Assembly (NCBI GenBank): GCA_902786925.1
Contig: CADAEK010000001.1
Coordinates: 113,990 to 177,989 of the forward strand
Direction of reading: 5' to 3'
DNA: 64,000 bases
Source: an uncultured Bacteroidales bacterium
GTDB lineage: Bacteria; Bacteroidota; Bacteroidia; Bacteroidales; Bacteroidaceae
Under the pieces are notes generated by a model. That model did not search any database and was not told the DNA's origin. It saw only the letters and a list, made by a program, of their open reading frames with translations. Numbering within the stretch: the stretch's first letter is position 1; each line of letters opens with the position of its first letter. This document shows, in pieces, positions 28,411 through 37,118 of this stretch. Made by a program: the position numbers and the translations under genes.

Positions 28411-28471
28411 CGCATACAAGACAAAAGGGAGGAACACCATTGTGATGTTCCTCCCTTTTGTCTTGTATGCG
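28411..28471. terminator. Bidirectional terminator with perfect 26-bp stem
   Basis: The arms 28411-28436 and 28446-28471 are perfect reverse complements around a 9-nt loop. The core is AAAAGGGAGG/CCTCCCTTTT. It lies between the converging nucleosidase and purF-like genes. Confidence 0.88.
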
Positions 28472-28508
28472 TTTAGAAAAACGAATAGAACAAACTATTC
28501 TCCATTTA

Positions 28509-29996
28509 CTATTCGTTCGTATTCTCCTCTTCCAAAGAATAGAATGAACTACCATCGAAGCAGTGGGTGCAGATTTGGCATTTATCCAAACCAATAGCTT
28601 TCACGATAGTTTCAATAGTAGAGAACTTCAAGCTATCCAAATTGAGTCTGCGCGCAATCTCGTCCACCATTGCCTTGTATTCAGGAGTACCTGTTGTAGC
28701 ATAAGCCTTAATACGATCGGCAGGAACCTCAACATTGTTAGCAGTTTGAGCATCTGCCAACATCGTTGCTGTATGCGAGTGAGTTTCCAAATCCTTGATT
28801 ACACGGCGTGTAATCAGCTCCAGTTCAGACTTACTTGCCGAGAAGTTCACAAAAGGACATGCATAAATAAGTGGAGGACATGCAATACGCATGTGCACCT
28901 CTTTAGCACCCAAGTCCTTCAGCACTTTTGTATTCTCACGCAACTGTGTACCACGCACAATTGAGTCATCACAGAAAAGGCATCGCTTGCCGCGCAACAT
29001 ATCCTTATTAGGAATAAGCTTCATTTTAGCAACAAGGTTTCGCACCTCTTGACTTGGTGGCATGAAAGAGCGTGGCCACGTTGGGGTATACTTACTGATA
29101 CCTCGCTGATAAGAAGTATGATGACCTGCACTATAGCCCACAGCCATGCCTATACCCGAATCGGGAATGCCACCTACAGAATCCACCTCTGTATCATCCT
29201 CTTCGCCCATTACGCGACCTGTTTCAAAGCGTACTTCTTCCACATTCTTGCCTTCGTATGAAGAAGTGGGGAATCCGTAATAAATCCACAAGAACGAACA
29301 AATCTGCATCTTCTTGTTAGGTTTCCGCAACTGCTCCATTCCATTGGCACGTAAACGTACAATCTCACCAGGACCAACAAAATAAGTCGTCTCATAACCG
29401 AGATTAGGGAAAGCGGTATTCTCACTTGTGGCAGCCATTGCTCCTTCTTTCTGTCCAATGATAATTGGCGTGCGTCCCCAAGCATCACGAGCTGCAATAA
29501 TACCGTCCTCCGTAAGGAGCAACATAGAGCATGAGCCCTTCACTGTACGGAACACATTCTCAATTCCGTCCACAAAGTCCTTGCCCTTCACAATCAACAA
29601 ACCAATCAATTCTGTAGGATTGATTTTACCCGAAGAAAACTCTGACAGATGCATATTTTCCTGCAAGAGCTGGTCGGCAATCTCATCTATATTGTTCACC
29701 TTAGCCACCGTGACGATAGCAAAACGTCCCAGATGGCTATTGAACAACATGGGCTGTGCGTCTGTGTCGCTGATGATGCCAATACCGGCTTCACCTTCGA
29801 ACTTAGACAGTTCCGACTCAAATCGTGTACGGAAATATGTACTCTCCAAATTGTGGATGGCGCGATAAAAACCTCTTTCTTTGCTATAAGATGCCATACC
29901 GCCCCGACGCGTTCCGAGGTGCGACTGATAATCAGTTCCATAGAAAAGGTCAGCCGCACACTTTTCTATGGCTACGGTTCCGAAAAAACCTCCCAT
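28509..29996 (-). CDS. Amidophosphoribosyltransferase-like protein lacking the N-terminal Cys nucleophile
   Basis: About 495 residues from the ATG at 29996. The two-domain PurF layout is clear: an N-terminal Ntn glutaminase-like domain (LGTRRGGMASYS) and a C-terminal phosphoribosyltransferase domain with the PRPP loop LFCDDSIVRGTQLREN. In true PurF the chain starts Met-Cys and the processed Cys1 attacks glutamine. Here the start is MGGFFGTVAIEKC, so the nucleophile is absent. This form is known as a Bacteroidetes paralogue. It would be ammonia-dependent or have another role. The TACCTTTG promoter is at 30024-30031. Terminates at the shared hairpin. Confidence 0.85.
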   Translation of the reverse strand: MGGFFGTVAIEKCAADLFYGTDYQSHLGTRRGGMASYSKERGFYRAIHNLESTYFRTRFESELSKFEGEAGIGIISDTDAQPMLFNSHLGRFAIVTVAKVNNIDEIADQLLQENMHLSEFSSGKINPTELIGLLIVKGKDFVDGIENVFRTVKGSCSMLLLTEDGIIAARDAWGRTPIIIGQKEGAMAATSENTAFPNLGYETTYFVGPGEIVRLRANGMEQLRKPNKKMQICSFLWIYYGFPTSSYEGKNVEEVRFETGRVMGEEDDTEVDSVGGIPDSGIGMAVGYSAGHHTSYQRGISKYTPTWPRSFMPPSQEVRNLVAKMKLIPNKDMLRGKRCLFCDDSIVRGTQLRENTKVLKDLGAKEVHMRIACPPLIYACPFVNFSASKSELELITRRVIKDLETHSHTATMLADAQTANNVEVPADRIKAYATTGTPEYKAMVDEIARRLNLDSLKFSTIETIVKAIGLDKCQICTHCFDGSSFYSLEEENTNE

Positions 29997-30155
29997 AATT
30001 CTTTTCGTGTTTGAAATCGAGTACAAAGGTAGGCATTTAATTGGAAAGTTGAAAATTGAAAAAATGAAAATTGAATATTTTATTCTCCAGCATGGCTCGC
30101 TGCATAAAAAAACGAATTTTCAATTCCCTTTTTTCCGTTTTAAACTAAATATCTT

Positions 30156-30163
30156 TATCTTTG
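30156..30163 (+). promoter_or_regulatory. Promoter -7 element for the ATPase/DUF4435 pair
   Basis: TATCTTTG, 27 bp before the ATG at 30191. No clear -33 TTTG. The upstream sequence is AT-rich, with repeated GAAAATTGAA words (30050-30075). Confidence 0.55.
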
Positions 30164-30190
30164 CGCTCATAACAACAAAACAGCAAAACC

Positions 30191-31030
30191 ATGAGAAAGA
30201 GAGCGGACTACATCCAGAGCATTGAGATTAAGGCTCTATGGAAGGGGGGCAGACACATTGCGTGGCAGCTACAGCCAGATGTCAATATCCTCAGCGGAAT
30301 CAACGGTGTAGGAAAAAGCACTATCATTAATCACTCTGCACGCATGCTTGATGCCATTGAAAAAGGCGAGCTTGCCCCTGATGATGCCCCCTATGGCGTC
30401 AACATCCAGCTAATGCCAACCGACGCCACCTACATCAAGTTCGACGTGATACGTTCCTTCGACCGTCCTTTACTTCATAGCGACTTGCTAGAGAAACTGT
30501 CCGATTCACGCGTGAAGACAGAACTCGACTGGCAGATTTACCGTTTGCAGAAACGCTTTCTCGACTATCAAGTCAATATAGGCAACCGCATCATCGAGCT
30601 GCTCACCTCCGGTGCCTCTGAAGACCAACAAAAAGCAGCAGAAGTGAGTGCTCCCAAAAAGCAGTTTCAGGACATGATTGACGAACTCTTTGCTGATACC
30701 GGCAAAAAGATTGACCGCAAGAGCAATGAGATTCAGTTCATCCAAACCCAAAACCAAACCACACAGCTCATTACGCCTTATCAACTATCCAGTGGTGAGA
30801 AACAGATATTGGCCATCCTACTCACTGTGTTGGTTGAGAATCGTGAACCATACGCTCTTCTGATGGACGAGCCAGAAATCTCCCTTCATATTGATTGGCA
30901 GCAACGTCTCATTGACCTTATTCGTCAATTGAATCCCCACGCTCAAATCATCCTCTCCACCCACTCTCCCGCCCTCATCATGGACGGCTGGATGAGCAAT
31001 GTGACAGAAGTCGGAGAAATCTCAAACTAA
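30191..31030 (+). CDS. ABC/OLD-type AAA ATPase of a two-gene PARIS-like pair
   Basis: 279 residues. The Walker A is GINGVGKST (36-44), the ABC-like signature LSSGEKQ is at 199-205, Walker B is YALLMDEPE (Asp226, Glu227) and the switch histidine is His258 in ILSTHSP. The part between Walker A and signature is short (about 150 residues), so there is no long coiled-coil arm as in SMC proteins. It is 6 bp upstream of a DUF4435 gene. ATPase plus DUF4435 is the layout of the PARIS anti-phage system (AriA-AriB) and resembles OLD nucleases split into two chains. Whether this pair defends against phage is inferred. Confidence 0.85.
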   Translation: MRKRADYIQSIEIKALWKGGRHIAWQLQPDVNILSGINGVGKSTIINHSARMLDAIEKGELAPDDAPYGVNIQLMPTDATYIKFDVIRSFDRPLLHSDLLEKLSDSRVKTELDWQIYRLQKRFLDYQVNIGNRIIELLTSGASEDQQKAAEVSAPKKQFQDMIDELFADTGKKIDRKSNEIQFIQTQNQTTQLITPYQLSSGEKQILAILLTVLVENREPYALLMDEPEISLHIDWQQRLIDLIRQLNPHAQIILSTHSPALIMDGWMSNVTEVGEISN

Positions 31031-31036
31031 AACAGC

Positions 31037-32056
31037 ATGAAGCATCTCCTCTCCAACATCAACTCCGCCTATATGGAAGCCGCCAATCGGCTGCGTCCCA
31101 AGACGAAGAAACGGAAAATCGTCGCCTATGTAGAATCCTACGACGACATTTTCTTCTGGCGCAGCGTGTTGAGCGAGTTTGAAGACGAACAGACTGCCTT
31201 CGAAGTGATGCTTCCCTCACGCACCAACCTCAACCGCGGCAAGAAAACCGCGCTGATGAACCGACTTGGCGAATCATTAGGCACCTGCATGATAGCGTGT
31301 GTTGACGCAGACCTTGACTATCTGCTCCAGGGTCACACCCCATCCTCCATGCGGATGCTTTCCAACCCCTACGTCATCCACACCTACGCTTATTCCATCG
31401 AGAGCTATCAGTGCTATGCACCATCACTCCACAACGTATGCGTGATGGCCACCCTCAACGACCGCGACCTCTTCAACTTCGAAGAGTACCTCAAGCAATA
31501 TTCCGAGATTATATATGAACTCTTCGTATGGCTCGTATGGCTGCATCGCCGCGGACGCTTTAATGAGTTCCCGCTCAACAACTTCAACAATATCATTGCT
31601 GTCGAGCAGCTCAACATCCACAAGCCCCTTGATGCCCTCGAGCGAGTTCGCCGTCAAGTGAACCGCAAGATTGCATGGCTTCAGCAACACGTGAAGGATG
31701 CCAAAGGCAAGCTCACACCCCTAAAGATGGAGCTCGACACACTTGGGGTACACAAAGACAACACATATATGTTCATCCAAGGGCACCACCTCATGGAGAA
31801 TGTTGTAGATGCGGCCCTCACGCCCGTATGCACCATCCTGCGCCGCGAACGCGAAAAAGACATCAAGATTCTGTCACACGGCAACACCCAGCAGATGAAC
31901 AACGAGCTCGCTTGCTATTCTCATAGCCAGTTCATGCCAGTCCAGATGCTACGCCGCAATACACAATACCAAGACTGTGAAACTTATCAGATGCTTCGCG
32001 AACATGTGCGCAACTTCTTGAGCAAGACTGGCCACATCCCTTCTTCGCAGCAATAA
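31037..32056 (+). CDS. DUF4435 TOPRIM-fold protein, partner of the AAA ATPase
   Basis: 339 residues. The TOPRIM-type metal-binding pattern is visible: Glu33 in YVESYDDIFFW and the DxD motif Asp90/Asp92 in CVDADLDYLL, then YSIESY, the DUF4435 hallmark. The C-terminal half is helical and unassigned. In PARIS the DUF4435 effector AriB is released by its ATPase after sensing a phage protein and acts as an RNase on tRNA. The conserved metal residues here would permit nuclease activity. It ends 20 bp before a strong terminator hairpin, so the pair is a closed two-gene unit. Confidence 0.82.
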   Translation: MKHLLSNINSAYMEAANRLRPKTKKRKIVAYVESYDDIFFWRSVLSEFEDEQTAFEVMLPSRTNLNRGKKTALMNRLGESLGTCMIACVDADLDYLLQGHTPSSMRMLSNPYVIHTYAYSIESYQCYAPSLHNVCVMATLNDRDLFNFEEYLKQYSEIIYELFVWLVWLHRRGRFNEFPLNNFNNIIAVEQLNIHKPLDALERVRRQVNRKIAWLQQHVKDAKGKLTPLKMELDTLGVHKDNTYMFIQGHHLMENVVDAALTPVCTILRREREKDIKILSHGNTQQMNNELACYSHSQFMPVQMLRRNTQYQDCETYQMLREHVRNFLSKTGHIPSSQQ

Positions 32057-32075
32057 AAGGGAGGCCGAAAGACCT

Positions 32076-32125
32076 TATAAATAAGAGTAAAGGGAGGCAT
32101 GTGCCTCCCTTTACTCTTATTTATA
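32076..32125. terminator. Bidirectional terminator with 24-bp perfect stem
   Basis: Arms 32076-32099 and 32102-32125 are reverse complements. The core AAAGGGAGGC/GCCTCCCTTT resembles that of the 28411 hairpin. It serves the DUF4435 gene and the converging GH51 gene. Confidence 0.85.
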
Positions 32126-32159
32126 TTTATAATCAATTGTATCAACCTGTCCTTACGGA

Positions 32160-34157
32160 TTACTTCACCTTAATCGTGATAACATTTGCAGAGAATGGCT
32201 TCACAGCAAGCGTCATCTTCGTGGCAACCTTGATTTCCTTGGCAAATGGCGCTACAGGCTGAGCGTTGAAGTTGTTTTCCACGTCAAGTGACGCGCCACT
32301 GATTGTACTCATCAAAGCCTTTGATGAGATGCCCTTAAACTTGCTCAAGTCAATCGTAGCAGTCTTTTCCTCTGCAGCGGCGTTAATCAGTTTGATGTAC
32401 AGTTCACCCTTCTTTGTGTTGAGCACAGCAGAAGTTCCTTGATACTTGTCACCACCTTCAAACGTAGCCACATCACCATAGTAGTAGTCACCAGCCGTTT
32501 TGCCAAACATCTGCTGCACATAGTAGCTGCAAGTCAACACCACACTTGTATTGTCGAAGTAAATGAGGTCTGGGTTCCAGCTCTCATGGTTCTTCTTGGC
32601 AAAGAGAGGCGCATAGCTTGTCATCGTCACCACATCACCGTTGCGCTCCACGCCCAAGAGGTAGAGGCCTTCGTAGAGAGCATCAGCCAGCTTCTTGTCC
32701 TTAGCGGCATACTCACCCAGATAAACCTTTGTCTTGCGGTCACGTGGATAGTTGTCATAGTTATGCTGATTATTCAGGAAGTAGTCACGAGGCTCATAGT
32801 AGTGCTCATCCAGCACATCCACACCCGTCTGGTCAGCAATGCGCCAGCCGTTCTCATAGTCTGGATTGCCTTTGTGAGAGCCAGGACCAGCCGTACCCAC
32901 AATCACAATGTCAGGATATTTCGCACGCACGCGATCATATATATACTTGAAACGCTCCTCAAATTCAGGAGTGATCTTCTCCTCGTTGCCCAAGCCAAGA
33001 TACTTCAAGTTGAAAGGTGCAGGGTGTCCCTGTTCGGCACGCTTTTTGCCCCATTTGGTGTTCTCGTCGCCGTTTGCCCACTCGATGAGGTCAAGCGCTT
33101 CGTCCACCCATTCATCCATCTCATTCATGGGCACCACATCCTGAGCCTGAGTCTTCATGCTCCAACCGCCGTTCGTACCCTGGCAGCTCACGCCACAAGG
33201 AAGAATTGGCAGCGGCTCCATGCCCAAGTCCTCACAGAACTGGAAATACTCATAGTAGCCAAGACCCATTGACTGGTGATAGCCCCATGTGTTCTTCAGG
33301 CCACGGCGCTGCTCCTTCGGACCAATCGTTGTCTTCCAGCGGTAAGTGTCCCAGAATCCGTCGCCACCGCCATGCACCACGCATCCGCCAGGGAAGCGCA
33401 TGAACTTAGGCTGCAAGCCCGCAAGCGCCTCAGCCAAGTCCTTGCGAAGACCATGACCCTTGTAAGTGTCCTGTGGCATCAGCGATACCATATCCACATC
33501 CAAATCACCATGATTCTGCACCAGCACCTGCAGGATACCGTTTGCGCAATCCTCCGTAGGAGTCAGCACAGCCTCATACTTTTTCCATTCAGCATCAGCC
33601 ACATCAATCGTAGCCTCAGCCAGCACCTTCGGATCCTTTCCCCAACCCTGTGGCACACCCAGCACGACACGTACCTGCTTGGTGGCACCATAGTTGCGGA
33701 AGAACGCTGAGAAGTCATACTTTGCGCCAGCCTTCACAGCGATACCGTCGAAGCCGCTGTTCTCCAAGCCGAAGCCCTTAAAGCCTGCATAATCATAGTA
33801 CTCCTTCACACGCTCTGTATGCAGACGCATGTAAGTAGGGTTATTAGGATGAATGGGGCTGTCCATTCTCACTTGAAGAGTGCCCAACGAATGACCTGGG
33901 CGAATCTGCTTCCATGCAGTACCTGGCCCCCAGCCATCACGCTCAGCAGGGCTGTATTCAAACGAGCCATTCTCCACCAACTCGGCATACAGACCGCCAT
34001 CGGCAGAATAGCTGATATCTTCAAAGAAGATGCCCAAAAGTTCATTACTGATTTTCTTTCCTCCAGCAGGAGCTTTCACGCCCTGAGCCATTGCACTGGC
34101 AGGAGCTCCCAAGAACGCTGCAAGCGCCAATGCCTGCAATGAGTGTTTGAGTGTCAT
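32160..34157 (-). CDS. GH51 alpha-L-arabinofuranosidase, secreted
   Basis: 665 residues with a signal peptide ending at ASAMAQ. The N-terminal beta-rich/CBM4-like part (LLGIFFEDISYSADGG, LYAELVENGSFEY) leads into the clan-A barrel with FMRFPGGCVVHG, the acid/base Glu in YLGLGNEE and the nucleophile Glu in KVYLGEYAA. A C-terminal beta-sandwich closes the chain. It removes arabinose side chains from arabinoxylan or arabinan. It shares an intergenic promoter region with tyrS (TATCTTTG at 34197-34204 on the minus strand). It fits with the GH10, GH30-like and GH31 genes nearby. Confidence 0.92.
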   Translation of the reverse strand: MTLKHSLQALALAAFLGAPASAMAQGVKAPAGGKKISNELLGIFFEDISYSADGGLYAELVENGSFEYSPAERDGWGPGTAWKQIRPGHSLGTLQVRMDSPIHPNNPTYMRLHTERVKEYYDYAGFKGFGLENSGFDGIAVKAGAKYDFSAFFRNYGATKQVRVVLGVPQGWGKDPKVLAEATIDVADAEWKKYEAVLTPTEDCANGILQVLVQNHGDLDVDMVSLMPQDTYKGHGLRKDLAEALAGLQPKFMRFPGGCVVHGGGDGFWDTYRWKTTIGPKEQRRGLKNTWGYHQSMGLGYYEYFQFCEDLGMEPLPILPCGVSCQGTNGGWSMKTQAQDVVPMNEMDEWVDEALDLIEWANGDENTKWGKKRAEQGHPAPFNLKYLGLGNEEKITPEFEERFKYIYDRVRAKYPDIVIVGTAGPGSHKGNPDYENGWRIADQTGVDVLDEHYYEPRDYFLNNQHNYDNYPRDRKTKVYLGEYAAKDKKLADALYEGLYLLGVERNGDVVTMTSYAPLFAKKNHESWNPDLIYFDNTSVVLTCSYYVQQMFGKTAGDYYYGDVATFEGGDKYQGTSAVLNTKKGELYIKLINAAAEEKTATIDLSKFKGISSKALMSTISGASLDVENNFNAQPVAPFAKEIKVATKMTLAVKPFSANVITIKVK

Positions 34158-34226
34158 GATTATACAAAAAGTTTTAGTTAATAGGATTTAATGTTGCAAA
34201 GATACGAATAAATTGAAAATCGAGAA

Positions 34227-34255
34227 TTGAAAATGGAAAATTATTGGTACCTTTG
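34227..34255 (+). promoter_or_regulatory. Promoter for tyrS
   Basis: TTG (34227-34229) and TACCTTTG (34248-34255) with an 18-bp spacer, 28 bp before the tyrS ATG at 34284. Confidence 0.6.
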
Positions 34256-34283
34256 CAGTCAAAACCACTCAAATAGTACATAC

Positions 34284-35579
34284 ATGAAAGATTTTGTAGA
34301 AGAACTCACCTGGCGCGGCATGATTCATCAGATGATGCCAGGTACAGACGAGTTGCTCAAGAAAGAGCAGGTCACAGCATACCTCGGCATTGACCCTACA
34401 GCCGACTCACTCCATATTGGTCACCTCTGCGGTGTCATGATGCTCCGCCATTTTCAGCGTTGCGGCCACAAGCCTCTCGCCCTCATTGGCGGTGCTACAG
34501 GCATGATTGGTGACCCCTCAGGCAAGAGCCAGGAGCGCAACTTGCTCGATGAAGAAACACTGCGTCACAATGTAGCCTGCATCAAGAAGCAGCTCTCCCA
34601 CTTCCTTGATTTCGACAGCGATGCGTCTAACCGTGCAGAGTTGGTGAACAACTATGACTGGATGAAGGACTTCAAGTTCCTGGATTTCGTGCGCGACATC
34701 GGCAAGCACATCACAGTCAACTATATGATGGCCAAGGAATCTGTGCAGAAGCGGCTCAACGGTGAGGCGCGCGACGGCCTTTCTTTCACCGAGTTCACCT
34801 ATCAGCTCCTTCAGGGCTACGACTTCTACTATCTGAACGAACATAAAGGCTGCAAGCTCCAGCTGGGTGGTGCAGACCAATGGGGAAACATCACCACTGG
34901 CTCTGAGCTTATCCGCCGCATGAATGGCAAGGAGTGCTTTGCATTGACTTGTCCGCTTGTCACCAAGAGCGACGGTCGTAAGTTCGGCAAGACCGAGAGC
35001 GGCAACGTTTGGCTCGACCGCAACCGCACCTCCCCCTACCAGTTCTACCAGTTCTGGCTCAACGTGCCCGATGAGGACGCTAAGCGCTACATCAAGATAT
35101 TTACCTCACTCGAGAAAGAGGAAATCAACGCTATCATTGCCGAGCAAGATGCTGACCCAGGTCGTCGCGTACTCCAGAAGCGCCTGGCAGAGGAAGTGAC
35201 TGTGATGGTACACTCTCGCGAGGATTACGACATGGCTGTCGAGGCTTCCAACATTCTCTTCGGCAAATCCACCAAAGAAAGCCTTCTCAAGCTTGATGAG
35301 CAGACGCTGCTTGACGTCTTCGCCGGCGTGCCTCACTTTGAAGTGGAGAAGAGCCTCTTTGAAGCAGGCGTAAAATTGGCAGACCTTGCCGTGGACAACG
35401 CATCCATCTTCCCCAGCAAGGGCGAAGTCAAGACTCTCGTCAAGGGTGGCGGAGTGAGCATCAACAAGGACAAAGCTACAGCCCCCGACCAGTTGCTCAC
35501 AGCTTCTGATCTTCTGGACGGCAAGTACCTTCTCATCCAGCAAGGCAAGAAGAAGTACTTCCTGATCATCGCCAAGTAA
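34284..35579 (+). CDS. tyrS: Tyrosyl-tRNA synthetase
   Basis: 431 residues from the ATG at 34284; the frame is open upstream but that part overlaps the promoter. A class I synthetase with [14 protein letters not shown] (HIGH), YDFYYL with the GGADQWGNI tyrosine-binding segment, and [11 protein letters not shown] as the KMSKS-type loop. A C-terminal S4-like RNA-binding domain ([13 protein letters not shown]) is present. It charges tRNA-Tyr. It stands alone between promoter and terminator. Confidence 0.95.
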   Translation: MKDFVEELTWRGMIHQMMPGTDELLKKEQVTAYLGIDPTADSLHIGHLCGVMMLRHFQRCGHKPLALIGGATGMIGDPSGKSQERNLLDEETLRHNVACIKKQLSHFLDFDSDASNRAELVNNYDWMKDFKFLDFVRDIGKHITVNYMMAKESVQKRLNGEARDGLSFTEFTYQLLQGYDFYYLNEHKGCKLQLGGADQWGNITTGSELIRRMNGKECFALTCPLVTKSDGRKFGKTESGNVWLDRNRTSPYQFYQFWLNVPDEDAKRYIKIFTSLEKEEINAIIAEQDADPGRRVLQKRLAEEVTVMVHSREDYDMAVEASNILFGKSTKESLLKLDEQTLLDVFAGVPHFEVEKSLFEAGVKLADLAVDNASIFPSKGEVKTLVKGGGVSINKDKATAPDQLLTASDLLDGKYLLIQQGKKKYFLIIAK

Positions 35580-35601
35580 GCATACATCACACAACTATAT
35601 G

Positions 35602-35643
35602 AAACGAGCGAGGGACTGGCAGTTGCCAGTCCCTCGCTCGTTT
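35602..35643 (+). terminator. Intrinsic terminator after tyrS
   Basis: A perfect 20-bp stem (35602-35621 with 35624-35643; core CGAGCGAGGGACTGGCA) followed by TTTTCTTTT. Confidence 0.88.
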
Positions 35644-35683
35644 TCTTTTGTCATTCAATTAACGTTTTCACACGCTGCGAAAC

Positions 35684-36760
35684 TCACCACACAAAGCCTG
35701 TCTTCTTCACGTCGTAGCCGTAGATGGTACGGAAGTCGTTCTTCATAGAGATCACATAATAGCCCGCATCGCGCCAGTCCGAAGCCAACTTCGCAGCCTT
35801 TTCAGGGTTAGCGTGGTCACGTTCTGCATCATCGGCCACCAGCATGAAGGCCGCTGTGCGATGCTTGCTGTTACCCAGACAGTAGTTGTGCATGGCGCAG
35901 TCGCCGCCACTATTGCCAAACGACAGGACGGGCACCTTTCCTATCTCTTGCGATATCTGCAAAACCTTATTAGTTTTCAGATTTTTGATAATCAGTTCAT
36001 CCGTACGAATCAAGTCTTCTTTTTGTTGCATTGTGTAATTGACACCGGCCTCTTCGCCTTGACTGCTGGACATCAGCTTCACATCCATTCCAATCACCCT
36101 GTTGGGTGCGATTCCAAGAGGCTCAACCAATGCCCTGCAGATGAATCGGTCAGAACCTGACACTACATAATAGGTGAAGCCGTGGGCTTTCAAGTAGTCG
36201 AACACTTCAAGCATGGGACGATAGAAGCTTTGCCCATAGGTCATCCCCGTGAATCCATTGACAGGCTTGGCGGCATAAGCTTTCACGTAAGCATCAAACT
36301 CCGCAATGGTCATTCCGGCATAAGCTTTTGCTGCTGCCTGTGCGTGCTGCATGTCAAAATGAGCAGGGAGGGCTGTCCCTTCGCGAACAAAGTTCCGGAT
36401 AGCCAGTGCCGTTTGGCGCACGTCTTCGGGAGCCTTATTCTTATATGCAGCATCGTCCAGCACACGGTATTCAAGAAGGTTGTATTCGAAATAAGTGGGA
36501 TAAAGTTCGCCCACAAATGTCCCGTCCATATCGAAGGTGGCTATACGGTCTTCCTCACTGATATAGTCTGCAGATTTAGGATTGGTCACGTCCTCCACAT
36601 ACTCTTGCAGAGCTGTCAGCGCCTCGCACTTGTTCCACGATGGGAAATAGTCTTTCTTTACTTGAGCATCTGAATCGTCGTTGCTACACGATGTCAGACC
36701 GCTTATGCCGCATAAAAGAGTGAAGATGGCGGCGAACATCCACAATTTGTTTTTCAACAT
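35684..36760 (-). CDS. HAD-superfamily phosphatase lipoprotein
   Basis: 358 residues with a lipobox (GLTSC) after an N-terminal hydrophobic stretch, so probably anchored in the envelope. HAD motif I is ATFDMDGTFVGE, motif II is YYVVSGSDRF, and motif IV is LSFGNSGGDCAMH. The order, with about 150 residues of helical cap between I and II, resembles secreted acid phosphatase/phosphoserine phosphatase-like HADs. The substrate is unknown. Its upstream region contains a triple palindrome array and the GH10 terminator. Confidence 0.82.
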   Translation of the reverse strand: MLKNKLWMFAAIFTLLCGISGLTSCSNDDSDAQVKKDYFPSWNKCEALTALQEYVEDVTNPKSADYISEEDRIATFDMDGTFVGELYPTYFEYNLLEYRVLDDAAYKNKAPEDVRQTALAIRNFVREGTALPAHFDMQHAQAAAKAYAGMTIAEFDAYVKAYAAKPVNGFTGMTYGQSFYRPMLEVFDYLKAHGFTYYVVSGSDRFICRALVEPLGIAPNRVIGMDVKLMSSSQGEEAGVNYTMQQKEDLIRTDELIIKNLKTNKVLQISQEIGKVPVLSFGNSGGDCAMHNYCLGNSKHRTAAFMLVADDAERDHANPEKAAKLASDWRDAGYYVISMKNDFRTIYGYDVKKTGFVW

Positions 36761-36949
36761 GGTCTGTTTCTTATTGGTTTTTCAATTAGTTGGGTATAAC
36801 ATTGAGAGCACAAAGATAGTATAAAAAAGGAGACAATACAACATAAAACACAAAAAATTGCCAAAAGAAGACTGGATGAATGACAGAAAGAGCAGAAACC
36901 GAACCACACAAAAACACTTCCCCGAAATAGGGGTTTCCTGCACCACTTT

Positions 36950-37016
36950 GGCGGTGTGACTCACACCGCCACCCTCGGTCTGAGTCAGACCGGCACCCCC
37001 GGTGTGACTCACACCG
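36950..37016. repeat. Three palindromes on an exact 24-bp period
   Basis: CGGTGTGACTCACACCG occurs at 36952 and 37000, and CGGTCTGAGTCAGACCG at 36976. The middle copy has compensating changes in both arms that keep the pairing. GAGTCAC recurs just downstream near 37022. Confidence 0.85.
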
Positions 37017-37048
37017 TTTTTGAGTCACAAAAAGGGGCATAAACCAAC

Positions 37049-37080
37049 AAGGGGGCGCTTCGGTCATGAAGCGCCCCCTT
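37049..37080 (-). terminator. Terminator of the GH10 gene
   Basis: AAGGGGGCGCTTC and GAAGCGCCCCCTT form a 13-bp stem with a 6-nt loop, 38 bp beyond the GH10 stop. Confidence 0.8.
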
Positions 37081-37118
37081 GATGGTTGTTTAGCTGCAGT
37101 CGCAGAGCATGGAGTCCT

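Larger units (their letters stand above)
36761..37118. other. Gene-free interval between HAD lipoprotein and GH10
   Basis: 358 bp holding the upstream region of the HAD gene, a triple palindrome (36950-37016) and the GH10 terminator (37049-37080). I see no gene in it. Confidence 0.65.

Noticed and set aside
30191..32056. Retron or Septu defence system
   Set aside because: No reverse transcriptase or HNH nuclease is present; the second protein has DUF4435/TOPRIM motifs instead.
32439..33272. 277-aa plus-strand frame opposite GH51
   Set aside because: Antisense to catalytic GH51 sequence, no signal or motif.
36761..37118. Small coding ORFs of 76-93 aa on the minus strand
   Set aside because: They run through palindromes and a terminator and show no family similarity or plausible start context.
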